From assembly GCA_035642095.1 (NCBI GenBank), contig DASQTB010000065.1:1-12864 (forward strand): 12,864 bases of DNA, in the 5' to 3' direction. The stretch is from DASQTB01 sp035642095. GTDB lineage: Bacteria; Actinomycetota; UBA4738; CALAEC01. The translations under genes were made by a program, and so were the position numbers. Shown piece after piece: positions 6,493 to 12,689 of the stretch. The notes beneath the pieces are model-generated. The model had not been told where the DNA came from and made no database searches. It saw only the letters and a list, made by a program, of their open reading frames with translations. The stretch's first letter is position 1; each line of letters starts with the position of its first letter.

Positions 6493-7254
6493 GTGAGGCT
6501 GGTCCGGTTCCGTCACGGCGAGCGGATCGCCACCGGCGTCCTCTCGGGAGAAGAGGTCCGGGTCATTCGGGGCACGTTCTTCGAGGATCCCGTTCCGACC
6601 GGCGAAGACGTACCGCTGGGCGATGTCCGCCTCCTCGCTCCGGTGCTCCCCTCCAAGATCGTGGCCGTGGCCCGGAACTATCCCGAGCACGCCGCGGAGC
6701 TCGGCAACCCGCTGCCGGAGCGGCCGATGCTGTTCTTCAAGCCCGCCACGTCGGTGATCGGTCCCGGCGATCCGATCCCGATCCCCGAGGGAACGATCAG
6801 GGTCGACCACGAGGCCGAAGTCGCCGCCGTGATCGGCCGCCTGTGCCGCCGGGTGAGCGAGGCCGACGCGGCCCGGTACATCCTCGGCTACACGTGCGCC
6901 AACGACGTCACCGCCCGTGACTGGCAGAAATCGGACGGCCAGTGGGCCCGGGCCAAGGGCTCCGACGGCTTCGGCCCGCTCGGGCCATGGGTGGAGACGG
7001 ACGTGGACGTGTCCGATCTGGCCGTCGCCTCTCGGGTCAACGGGGAGGATCGGCAGTACGGCCGAACGTCGGAGATGGTGTTCTCGCCTGCATGGCTGGT
7101 GTCGTACATCTCCCGGACCATCACGCTGTTGCCCGGGGACGTCGTCCTGACGGGGACGCCGCCCGGCGTCGGACCGATGCAACCGGGTGACCGGGTGGAG
7201 GTCGAGGTCCAGGGGATCGGCGTCCTGGAGAACGGTGTGGTGGCCGGTGGCTGA
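6493..7254 (+). CDS. Fumarylacetoacetate hydrolase (FAH) family protein
   Basis: The 253-residue product has a short N-terminal domain and the FAH catalytic domain from about residue 50. VAVARNYPEHAAELG (57-71) carries the family Arg/Asn and a candidate catalytic His66. Metal ligands are Glu107 and Glu109 in DHEAEVAAVIG and Asp138 in ANDVTARDWQ. LLPGDVVLTGTPPGVGPMQPGD is the usual C-terminal block. Family members cleave or isomerise acylpyruvates and related diketo acids; many small single-domain ones are acylpyruvases or oxaloacetate tautomerase/decarboxylase-like enzymes. The often-used label HHDD isomerase would be over-specific. GTG 6493 lies 13 bases after GGAGG (6475-6479), and the end overlaps gltX by eight bases. 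A similar gene beside gltX exists in M. tuberculosis (Rv2993c, from memory), suggesting a conserved actinobacterial link rather than a local catabolic island. Confidence 0.88.
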   Translation: MRLVRFRHGERIATGVLSGEEVRVIRGTFFEDPVPTGEDVPLGDVRLLAPVLPSKIVAVARNYPEHAAELGNPLPERPMLFFKPATSVIGPGDPIPIPEGTIRVDHEAEVAAVIGRLCRRVSEADAARYILGYTCANDVTARDWQKSDGQWARAKGSDGFGPLGPWVETDVDVSDLAVASRVNGEDRQYGRTSEMVFSPAWLVSYISRTITLLPGDVVLTGTPPGVGPMQPGDRVEVEVQGIGVLENGVVAGG

Positions 7255-8668
7255 GGTCCGGGTCCGGTTCGCCCCGGCGCCGACCGGCTACCTCCACGTC
7301 GGTGGGGCCCGGACCGCGCTGTACGACTGGCTCTTCGCCCGGCACCACGGGGGAACGTTCGTGCTGCGGGTCGAGGACACGGATCAGAGCCGGTCGACGG
7401 ACGAGTCCGTGGCCGGGCTCCAGGACGCCCTTCTCTGGCTGGGGATCGACTGGGACGAAGGACCCGACGTCGGTGGTCCCTACGGCCCGTACCGACAGAC
7501 CGAACGGCTGGATGTCTATCGGGAGGCCACCGAGAGACTGCTGAAGGACGAGAACGCGTACCGGTGCTGGTGCACGCCGGAGGAGCTCGACCAACGTCGG
7601 AAGGCGGTCCTGGCCCGGGGGAAGCCGTGGCGGTACGACCGGAAGTGCCTGCGCCGCTCGGATGAGGAACAGCGGGCCCTCCAGGCGGAGGGTCGGCCGG
7701 CCGCCGTACGGTTCCGGGCACCGGGCCGGGACGTGGTCGTGCCGGACGCCATCCGGGGCGACGCCCGATTCCCGGCGACGGACCTCGACGACTTCGTGAT
7801 CATGCGGAGCACGGGGTTCCCCACCTACCTGCTCGCCGCGGCGGTGGACGACTGGAAGATGGAGATGACCCACGTGATCCGGGGAGAGGACCTTCATTCC
7901 TCGACGCCGCGTCAGATCCTGCTCTTGGAGGCCCTCGGCGCCGAGCGGATCCCCGCGTACGCGCACCTCCCGCTGATCGTCGGTCCGGATCGGCAGCCCC
8001 TGTCCAAGCGCCACGGGTCGGTGGCCGTGGAATGGTTCCGCGAGCGGGGATACCTCCCGGAGGCGGTGGTCAACTATCTGGCCTTGCTGGGATGGTCGTA
8101 CGACGACCACACCGAGCTGTTCACCCGGGAGGAGCTGGTCCGCCACTTCGACCTCGGGCGGGTCGCGCGGAACCCGGCCATGTTCGACCAGGAGAAGCTG
8201 GACTGGATGAACGGCCACTACATCCGGGAGGCGGATCTCGACCGACTGGCGGACGAGCTCCGGAAGCGGCTGGCCGACATGGGCATCGACGCCGACCGCG
8301 AGGTGGTGCGGGAGGCGACGCCCCTGGTCCAGGAGCGGAGCCGGACCCTGGAGGAAGCCGCCTCGATGCTGCGGTTCCTGTTCCAGGAGCTCGAGCCCAA
8401 CGACAAGGCGGAGAAGCTCACCGCGGGACAGGAAGAGTACCTGAGGGAGGTGGCCGAGCGGCTGGCTTCGGTCGGAGACTGGACCGTCGACTCGATCAGG
8501 GAGGCGCTGACGTCGCTGGCCGAGGAGCGAGGGCTGTCCAAGACGAAGGCGTTCCAGCCGGTCCGGGCGGCGGTGACGTTCTCCAACGTGTCGCCACCTC
8601 TATTCGAGTCGATGGCGCTCCTGGGGCGGGATCGTTCGCTGGACCGGGTCCGCCGCGCCGCGGCCTGA
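7247..8668 (+). CDS. gltX: Glutamyl-tRNA synthetase
   Basis: This class I enzyme charges tRNA with glutamate in the cytoplasm. The 473-residue product opens with VRVRFAPAPTGYLHVGGARTALYDW, containing the HIGH-type signature HVGG (17-20). It has LRVEDTDQSRS, a CWC pair at 107-109 with a further Cys134 (a partial match to the zinc site of some GluRS), YAHLPLI, and the KMSKS-type LSKRHG (252-257). An anticodon-binding helical domain follows to the C-terminus. Length and the RFAPAPTG opening fit GluRS rather than GlnRS. The start is uncertain: GTG 7247 gives the usual short lead, with the gene overlapping the FAH stop by eight bases; GTG 7235 is also in frame and has GGAG (7227-7230) close by. 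Whether this enzyme also charges tRNA-Gln cannot be told from the sequence. Confidence 0.94.
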   Translation: MAEVRVRFAPAPTGYLHVGGARTALYDWLFARHHGGTFVLRVEDTDQSRSTDESVAGLQDALLWLGIDWDEGPDVGGPYGPYRQTERLDVYREATERLLKDENAYRCWCTPEELDQRRKAVLARGKPWRYDRKCLRRSDEEQRALQAEGRPAAVRFRAPGRDVVVPDAIRGDARFPATDLDDFVIMRSTGFPTYLLAAAVDDWKMEMTHVIRGEDLHSSTPRQILLLEALGAERIPAYAHLPLIVGPDRQPLSKRHGSVAVEWFRERGYLPEAVVNYLALLGWSYDDHTELFTREELVRHFDLGRVARNPAMFDQEKLDWMNGHYIREADLDRLADELRKRLADMGIDADREVVREATPLVQERSRTLEEAASMLRFLFQELEPNDKAEKLTAGQEEYLREVAERLASVGDWTVDSIREALTSLAEERGLSKTKAFQPVRAAVTFSNVSPPLFESMALLGRDRSLDRVRRAAA

Positions 8669-8679
8669 GGAGGGGAGCG

Positions 8680-9042
8680 ATGGAACGACCGCTCGAGTGG
8701 CCGACCTGGATCGGGGTCGTGGCGGAGGACCTGGAGGGGCAGCGAAGGTTCTGGGGCGCCGTCCTGGGCGTCCCGGAAGCCGCGGCGGGAAGCGACTTCG
8801 TCCAGTGGGAGCTCGGCGGGGGGCGGACCTTCGAGCTGATCAGGCGATCCGACCAACCCGAGTACGACCGACCCCGGTTCCAGGTGGGCTTCGCCGTGGA
8901 CGACATCGAGCGCGCTCGGGATGAGTTGCTCGGCCGGGGCGGGCAGCCGATCACCGACGTGGTGGATGGCGACACATCGAGGTGGGCCTACTTCCGCGAT
9001 CCCGAGGGCAACGTCTTCGAGATCACGGAGCGGAACGAGTAG
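8680..9042 (+). CDS. VOC (glyoxalase/bleomycin-resistance fold) family protein
   Basis: The 120-residue product shows the paired beta-alpha-beta3 modules of the vicinal oxygen chelate fold: WIGVVAEDLEGQRRFWGAVLG at the start, a central FELIRR strand, then FQVGFAVDDIERARDELLGRGGQ and WAYFRDPEGNVFEITE at the end. The ending is close to the common YFRDPDGNxxEL pattern. The two usual His metal ligands are absent (Trp/Ile region in strand 1; Gln in FQVGFAV), although Glu residues in FELI and FEIT remain, so it may not be a classical metal-dependent lyase. Function unknown; dioxygenase-, lyase- and binding-type members share this fold. GAGGAGGGGAG (8667-8676) overlaps the gltX stop and gives a strong ribosome site for ATG 8680, so it is almost surely co-transcribed with gltX. 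Confidence 0.82.
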   Translation: MERPLEWPTWIGVVAEDLEGQRRFWGAVLGVPEAAAGSDFVQWELGGGRTFELIRRSDQPEYDRPRFQVGFAVDDIERARDELLGRGGQPITDVVDGDTSRWAYFRDPEGNVFEITERNE

Positions 9043-9074
9043 CCCGGCCTGGGCCGCCCGCATACCACCGGCCC

Positions 9075-9347
9075 GTGACCTCCGACCGGTTCACCACGTT
9101 CGACGCCGTGATGCTCGTCCTCGGCGCGGTGTTCTTCGCGCTCTCCGCTCTCTCGGTCGTGGCCACGATCACCGTGCTGCTCGACCCGAGGACGGTTGAC
9201 GAGTGGTCCCGAACTGGTCCCGGGTTCATCTCGTTCGCTAAGGGGTTCGGCCTGGTGTTCTTCCCCCTCGCCGCCCTGGTCACCTTCGCCACGGGGTGGT
9301 GGCTGGCCGGCGACCAGATCAGGCGGCTCCGCCGCCGGGGAGACTGA
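9075..9347 (+). CDS. Small two-helix membrane protein, unknown function
   Basis: GTG 9075 opens a 90-residue frame with high third-position GC. Two hydrophobic stretches, about residues 11-36 (VMLVLGAVFFALSALSVV core) and 57-79 (LVFFPLAALVTFATGWW core), would span the membrane. Between them is a short loop with acidic and basic residues, and the C-terminus is strongly basic (QIRRLRRRGD), which predicts a cytoplasmic tail. I do not recognise a family. It starts 32 bases after the VOC gene without a good Shine-Dalgarno, so it may be read through from the gltX run or started from a weak promoter. An alternative internal ATG lies 12 codons in. That it is a real gene rests on frame length, composition and the two clean helices. 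Confidence 0.65.
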   Translation: MTSDRFTTFDAVMLVLGAVFFALSALSVVATITVLLDPRTVDEWSRTGPGFISFAKGFGLVFFPLAALVTFATGWWLAGDQIRRLRRRGD

Positions 9348-9385
9348 TCCAACCTTCGCTTCTGGGCAGCCTGTCCAGACCCAAC

Positions 9386-9415
9386 TTGTCAGACGAACCG
9401 GGCGTTCCGTAGGCT
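9386..9415 (+). promoter_or_regulatory. Promoter of the deacetylase gene
   Basis: TTGTCA (9386-9391) and TAGGCT (9410-9415) are separated by 18 bases and make the best sigma-70-type promoter in the window. The predicted transcription start falls around 9421-9425, at or just before ATG 9425, and no Shine-Dalgarno precedes that ATG. The gene would therefore be leaderless or nearly so. Spacing is seen; activity is inferred. Confidence 0.55.
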
Positions 9416-9424
9416 CACCGCCTC

Positions 9425-10750
9425 ATGGGGAGAGGTGCGGTGGTTGTGGGCATCGTGGCGTGCTGTGCGGTGGGGGTGCAGCCCGCCGCCGCCCGCCCGA
9501 AGGAGGACCGCTCAGGGGGCACCCCCGGCGGAGCCCTCGATCTGGCCATCGCGGTGTCCGCCGCCGCGTTCTCCCCCAACGGCGACGGCCGGCTCGATGC
9601 TGTCACCATCCACCTGACGGTCGAACCGCCGGACGCCGTCGAGATCTCGGTGCGCGACGATGGTGGCGCGATACACCGGCGGTGGACCACCACGAGCACC
9701 AGCGACATCCCGTGGGATGGGCGATCCGACCAGGGTGCCATCCTCCCCGACGGCCGGTACGTCGTTCACGCCACGTCCGTGGGGCATCCCGAACCGGTCG
9801 CCGCCAGCGTGGGCATCGATACGCACGCTCCGCGCGTCCGGCTGGTCCGGATCTCCCCCGACCCGTTCATCGGGCGAGGCGTGACCCGGATCCGTCTCCG
9901 CACGTCCGATGCGGCCGATCGGCTTTCGGCGACCACGACGGTTCACGACCGGGTCGGTCGGGTGTTCCAGACGGGGACGGACGTGGCCGTCGGCGGAGCG
10001 ACGATCTCGGTTCGCCCCCGGTACGCGAACGGGGGCCGGCTGTTCCCGGGCCGGTACCTCGTCGAGGTGACCGTGGGGGATGAAGCCGGTAACGAGTCGT
10101 CCGGGCGAGGCCGCCCATGGCGGGTGCACCGCTCCATGCCTGCCAGGGTGATCCGCCGTCTGGACCGGGCCGGTGCGCGCGTGGCCCTCACCATCGATGA
10201 CTGTCACGTCCGCGACGCGTGGAGCAGGATCCTGACCGTCCTCCGCCGACAGAACGCCGGGGCAACGTTCTTCTGCCCCGGCACGCGAGTGATGGCCAAC
10301 CCGGACCTGGCCAGGCGCACGGTCGCCGACGGTCACGCGATCGGATCTCACGGATGGGACCACGCAGTTCTCACCGGACGATCCTTCGACGGCGTGGCAT
10401 GGCGCCTTCGAAAGGACGCCGCGGCGATGTGGCGGGTGGCTCGGGACACCACCGCCCCATTCTTCCGCCCTCCGGCGGGGGCCCTCGACCGACCCGTCCG
10501 GGCTGCGGCCGGTGCGACGTCCCATCCGCGGGTCATGCTCTGGGACGTCGATCCACAGGATTGGCGTCGGCCACCCCCAGGCGCCATCGTCTCCTCGGTA
10601 CTTCGGGATGCCCGCCCCGGAAGCATCGTCATCCTCCACACCCTCCCTGGAACCGCCAGGGCGCTGCCACGGATCATCACAGGGCTGCGAGCGAAAGGCC
10701 TGGATCCGGTGGGCCTGCCGGAGCTGTTCCGCGCCGCCGGCCTGCCCTAG
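9425..10750 (+). CDS. Exported polysaccharide deacetylase with N-terminal FlgD-Ig-like domain
   Basis: Predicted to remove N- or O-acetyl groups from a polysaccharide, probably peptidoglycan or an envelope glycan, outside the membrane. The 441-residue protein begins with a short export signal (GRGAVVVGIVACCAVGVQPAAA); cleavage near residue 23 is likely, although IVAC (10-13) also resembles a lipobox. Residues about 48-120 carry FSPNGDGRLDAV and WDGRSDQGAILPDGRYVV, the hallmarks of FlgD-Ig/CHU-type beta domains; a second beta domain probably covers 135-235. The NodB catalytic domain spans about 252-437: TIDD (256-259; Asp258 and Asp259), HGWDH (309-313; metal histidines), FFRPPAG (346-352), WDVDPQDW (373-380) and ILHT (403-406, catalytic His405). 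All five NodB motifs are present, so it is probably active. The glycan and whether it acts at the cell wall are unknown. Confidence 0.85.
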   Translation: MGRGAVVVGIVACCAVGVQPAAARPKEDRSGGTPGGALDLAIAVSAAAFSPNGDGRLDAVTIHLTVEPPDAVEISVRDDGGAIHRRWTTTSTSDIPWDGRSDQGAILPDGRYVVHATSVGHPEPVAASVGIDTHAPRVRLVRISPDPFIGRGVTRIRLRTSDAADRLSATTTVHDRVGRVFQTGTDVAVGGATISVRPRYANGGRLFPGRYLVEVTVGDEAGNESSGRGRPWRVHRSMPARVIRRLDRAGARVALTIDDCHVRDAWSRILTVLRRQNAGATFFCPGTRVMANPDLARRTVADGHAIGSHGWDHAVLTGRSFDGVAWRLRKDAAAMWRVARDTTAPFFRPPAGALDRPVRAAAGATSHPRVMLWDVDPQDWRRPPPGAIVSSVLRDARPGSIVILHTLPGTARALPRIITGLRAKGLDPVGLPELFRAAGLP

Positions 10751-10760
10751 GCGGATGATG

Positions 10761-10780
10761 GTCCCTAACGGGATTGAAAC
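10761..10780 (+). repeat. Solitary CRISPR-repeat-like sequence
   Basis: The 20 bases ending ACGGGATTGAAAC match the 3' two thirds of common type I/III CRISPR repeats, whose general form has an ATCCC..GGGAT stem and ends ATTGAAAC. The inner stem TCCC-TAAC-GGGA is intact but the outer AA/TT pairs are reduced to G-T wobbles, and the 5' third of a normal repeat is not recognisable. No second copy follows within the next 250 bases and no cas gene is in the window, so it is not an array. Confidence 0.4.
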
Positions 10781-10897
10781 CGTGTCTCCACCTTTAGAGG
10801 GTGCTTGGGGTCGTCCTGAGACTTCTCGCGCCCGTTTATCCTGGTCAGCGGGGGGAGTGCGGGACGGCCCAGGAGGGGCCGGGTACGGGAAAGGGCT

Positions 10898-10947
10898 GGC
10901 CGTATATCCCACTATCGGCCTAAAGTTGCTCTAGCATTTGGCCGATA
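10898..10947. promoter_or_regulatory. Cluster of GGCCGATA-type motifs, candidate operator
   Basis: TATCGGCC (10913-10920) and GGCCGATA (10940-10947) form a perfect eight-base inverted repeat with a 19-base centre that itself pairs partly (AAA/TTT and TGCT/AGCA). GGCCGTATA at 10898-10906 is a near direct copy of the second arm and also forms GGCCG/CGGCC with the first arm. TAGCAT (10932-10937) in the centre is a possible -10 box. The layout suits a dimeric regulator controlling the exported beta-helix gene 60 bases downstream, or an mRNA leader hairpin. Confidence 0.4.
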
Positions 10948-10995
10948 TGCGAAGTGCATGGATCGTGGCACCATCCCCATACCCCCTTGAAAACC

Positions 10996-11003
10996 AGGAG
11001 GTG
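10996..11003 (+). promoter_or_regulatory. Near-perfect Shine-Dalgarno of the beta-helix protein gene
   Basis: AGGAGGTG five bases before ATG 11009 is fully complementary to the 16S rRNA tail. It is the strongest ribosome site in the window and fixes the start of the beta-helix gene; it suggests high translation and contrasts with the leaderless start of the preceding deacetylase gene. Confidence 0.8.
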
Positions 11004-11008
11004 GACGC

Positions 11009-12592
11009 ATGCCCGCGTTGAAGAGAGTCCGGCTTCGCACCCCCCTTCTATCGATCCCGTTGGCCTTGGTGGCATCCTTGCTGTGGGCGGTGGCCGCCCA
11101 CGCGGCGACGTTCACGGTGACGAAGACGGCGGACACAGCCGACGGGACCTGTGACGCTGACTGCTCACTCCGAGAAGCGATCAGCGAGGCGAACGAAACA
11201 GCGGAAGCGGACACCATCGTGGTTCCGGCCGGGACGTACATGCTCTCGCTGGCTGGCGCCGGCGAGGGCCTCAACGCCACCGGGGATCTCGACATCCTTG
11301 AGCCGGTCACGATCTCCGGTGCCGGAGCGTCCACAACGGTCATCGACGGGAATGGCTCGGTCCTTATGGACCGGGTGGTGGACGTGGGCCCCACCGCACC
11401 GACCACCGTCTCCGGAGTGACCGTCCAGAACGGGATATCCCCCCAAGGCGGTGGGGGGATCCGGGCCTCGGCCGCCCTGACTCTCGCCGACGTCATCGTG
11501 AGCGGCAACACCTCGACCACTGGCGGTGGCGGCATCGCCACCGGCGCCGACTTGACCATGACCGATGTGAGCGTGAGCGGCAACGCCTCTGGCACCGGCG
11601 GAGGAGGGATCGCTGTCAGCGGAACGACCGTGGTTACCCGGACGACATTTGACGGCAATGAGACCGGAACCGGCGGAGGCGGGATCAGCTCCTCCGGCGC
11701 GCTCACTCTGACGAACGCCACGCTCAACGGGAACGAGGCCGCCACCGGCGGCGGCGGCATCGCGACCGGGGCTCTGGCCACGACCACCGTGAACAACGTG
11801 ACGATCAGCGGGAACACAGCCGACCAAGATGCCAGTGGGACGGGGAACGGGGGCGGCGTGTCGGCGGGGGGAACGTTCACCGTGGCCAACACGATCATCG
11901 CCGGGAACACCGACGCCTCTCCGGCTGGCGAAGCGCCCGACTGCGAAGGCAGCCTGACTTCCTCCGGCTACAACCTGATCGGCACCAACGAAGGCTGCGG
12001 GTTCGTGGCGGCGACGGGGGATCTGGTAGGGACGGCCGCGACTCCGATCGACCCGATGCTGGGCCCTCTCGCGGACAATGGGGGGGCCACGAGGACCATG
12101 GCCCTTCTTCCTGGGAGCCCGGCCATCGATGCCGGGAACCCGGCGCCGGCCGGGTCGGGGTTCCCCGCGTGCGAGGCGACCGACCAACGGGACTTCGTCC
12201 GTACGGGAAGGTGCGATATCGGGGCTTACGAGGCTGGGGCGGGACCGGGCCCCGGGCCTGGCCCTGGACCGGGACCCGGTCCTCAGCCCGGGCCCGGACC
12301 GGGCGTGGGGGTCGTCAAGTGCCTCAAGCGGACGGCCACGATCGTGGGTACTGACGGCAAGGACGTCCTCGTGGGGACCAAGGGCAAGGACGTCATCGCC
12401 GGGCTCGGCCAGAAGGATCGGATCCGAGGCAAGGGCGGACGGGACCGGATCTGCGGCGGCCGAGGGAACGACGTCCTCCGGGGCTCCGGTGGGAACGACC
12501 GCCTGAACGGCCAGAAGGGGCGCCGAGACCTCTGCATCGGGGGGCCCGGCAGAGATCGGGGCCGCTGCGAGCGTGAACGGAGCATCCCTTAG
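11009..12592 (+). CDS. Exported CSLREA / parallel beta-helix / choice-of-anchor-Q protein with RTX-like C-terminal repeats
   Basis: Secreted or surface protein of 527 residues; function unknown. Residues 1-32 are a Sec signal peptide (basic start, hydrophobic core, AHA before the predicted cleavage). Residues 34-70 form a CSLREA-type domain (FTVTKTADTADG, CDADCSLREAISEAN). A parallel beta-helix follows to about residue 315. It includes five rungs marked by GGGGI at 147, 172, 197, 222 and 247, exactly 25 residues apart, then a sixth, looser rung. DCEGSLTSSGYNLIG, DPMLGPLADNGGATRTMALLPGSPAIDAGN and CDIGAYE are the choice-of-anchor-Q signature. A Gly-Pro linker (about 411-430) leads to seven nine-residue RTX-like units from GTDGKDVLV onward, with many Lys/Arg and several Cys. 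Family roles may include surface display or carbohydrate binding. No sortase motif or transmembrane tail is seen. Confidence 0.85.
   Translation: MPALKRVRLRTPLLSIPLALVASLLWAVAAHAATFTVTKTADTADGTCDADCSLREAISEANETAEADTIVVPAGTYMLSLAGAGEGLNATGDLDILEPVTISGAGASTTVIDGNGSVLMDRVVDVGPTAPTTVSGVTVQNGISPQGGGGIRASAALTLADVIVSGNTSTTGGGGIATGADLTMTDVSVSGNASGTGGGGIAVSGTTVVTRTTFDGNETGTGGGGISSSGALTLTNATLNGNEAATGGGGIATGALATTTVNNVTISGNTADQDASGTGNGGGVSAGGTFTVANTIIAGNTDASPAGEAPDCEGSLTSSGYNLIGTNEGCGFVAATGDLVGTAATPIDPMLGPLADNGGATRTMALLPGSPAIDAGNPAPAGSGFPACEATDQRDFVRTGRCDIGAYEAGAGPGPGPGPGPGPGPQPGPGPGVGVVKCLKRTATIVGTDGKDVLVGTKGKDVIAGLGQKDRIRGKGGRDRICGGRGNDVLRGSGGNDRLNGQKGRRDLCIGGPGRDRGRCERERSIP
11447..11821 (+). repeat. 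Five tandem 75-base coding repeats (beta-helix rungs)
   Basis: The Gly-Gly-Gly-Gly-Ile codons begin at 11447, 11522, 11597, 11672 and 11747, exactly 75 bases apart, and each unit continues with a variable strand and a (S/D/N)GN(T/A/E) turn. The nucleotide copies differ at many synonymous positions, so the period is held by protein structure rather than by recent duplication. The next GGG-Val rung at 11849 is displaced by an insertion of about eight residues. Confidence 0.85.
12239..12303 (+). repeat. Gly-Pro linker, GC-only low-complexity repeat
   Basis: Alternating GGN and CCN codons give about ten Gly-Pro pairs with one Gln-Pro. The DNA is almost pure G+C with several nested palindromes (for example CCCGGGCC and GGACCGGGACCCGGTCC) and could fold or slip. 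In the protein it separates the choice-of-anchor-Q domain from the RTX-like repeats, probably as a stiff spacer. Confidence 0.8.
12347..12535 (+). repeat. Seven RTX-like nonapeptide units (27 bases each)
   Basis: Units begin at 12347, 12374, 12401, 12428, 12455, 12482 and 12509, each nine codons with a Gly first and, in units 1-6, Asp sixth (GTDGKDVLV, GTKGKDVIA, GGRGNDVLR and so on). This follows the RTX pattern GGxGxDxUx, but Lys/Arg occupy several normally small or polar sites, and Cys ends units four and seven. Unit seven (GQKGRRDLC) has Arg sixth and Asp seventh, so it departs from the Asp-six rule. Calcium binding is expected only if the Gly/Asp turns suffice. Confidence 0.85.
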
Positions 12593-12602
12593 GCGTTGAC
12601 GA

Positions 12603-12615
12603 CCCCCAGTGGGGG
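12603..12615 (+). terminator. Hairpin behind the beta-helix gene
   Basis: CCCCC (12603-12607) pairs with GGGGG (12611-12615) across a three-base AGT loop, ten bases after the stop codon. It is a compact, very strong stem, but no T-run follows, so it would stall or protect the 3' end rather than act as a standard intrinsic terminator. Confidence 0.45.
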
Positions 12616-12636
12616 CCCATTCTGAGGTGATGGTGG

Positions 12637-12689
12637 GGGGCCAGCGGGGACTGGGCTCAGTCGAGGCAAACCGCTGGGCAAGCCCCTTT
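12637..12689 (+). terminator. Nested multi-part hairpin ending in a short T-run
   Basis: CCAGCGG (12641-12647) pairs with CCGCTGG (12671-12677). Inside, GACTG (12649-12653) pairs with CAGTC (12658-12662) around a GGCT loop. Outside, GGGG (12637-12640) can pair with CCCC (12683-12686), followed by TTT (12687-12689). Together with the preceding G5/C5 stem, this is likely the transcription end of the beta-helix gene. A small structured RNA is an alternative. Confidence 0.45.

Larger units (their letters stand above)
10751..11008. other. Intergenic region between deacetylase and beta-helix protein genes
   Basis: These 258 bases hold no convincing gene. They contain a solitary CRISPR-repeat-like sequence (10761-10780), a GC hairpin GGCCC/GGGCC (10866-10870 with 10876-10880), three GGCCGATA-type motifs (10898-10947) and the Shine-Dalgarno of the next gene. 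Local AT content is higher around 10902-10948 than elsewhere, as expected for a promoter. No clear intrinsic terminator for the deacetylase gene was seen. Confidence 0.6.

Noticed and set aside
10781..10900. Known riboswitch or structured RNA (cyclic di-GMP, cyclic di-AMP, tmRNA, RNase P)
   Set aside because: I could not find the conserved core sequences of these families; only generic GC hairpins are visible.
9512..10912. Long minus-strand frame opposite the deacetylase gene
   Set aside because: The plus strand has all five NodB motifs, a signal peptide and a promoter; the minus-strand product is Gly/Arg/Asp-rich low-information sequence.
10751..11008. CRISPR array
   Set aside because: Only one repeat-like sequence is present. 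No second copy at 30-80 base spacing and no cas gene were found.
10912..11910. Minus-strand frame of 332 codons opposite the beta-helix gene
   Set aside because: Its Pro-Pro-Pro-rich periodic product is the mirror of the GGGG-coding repeats on the plus strand, not an independent gene.
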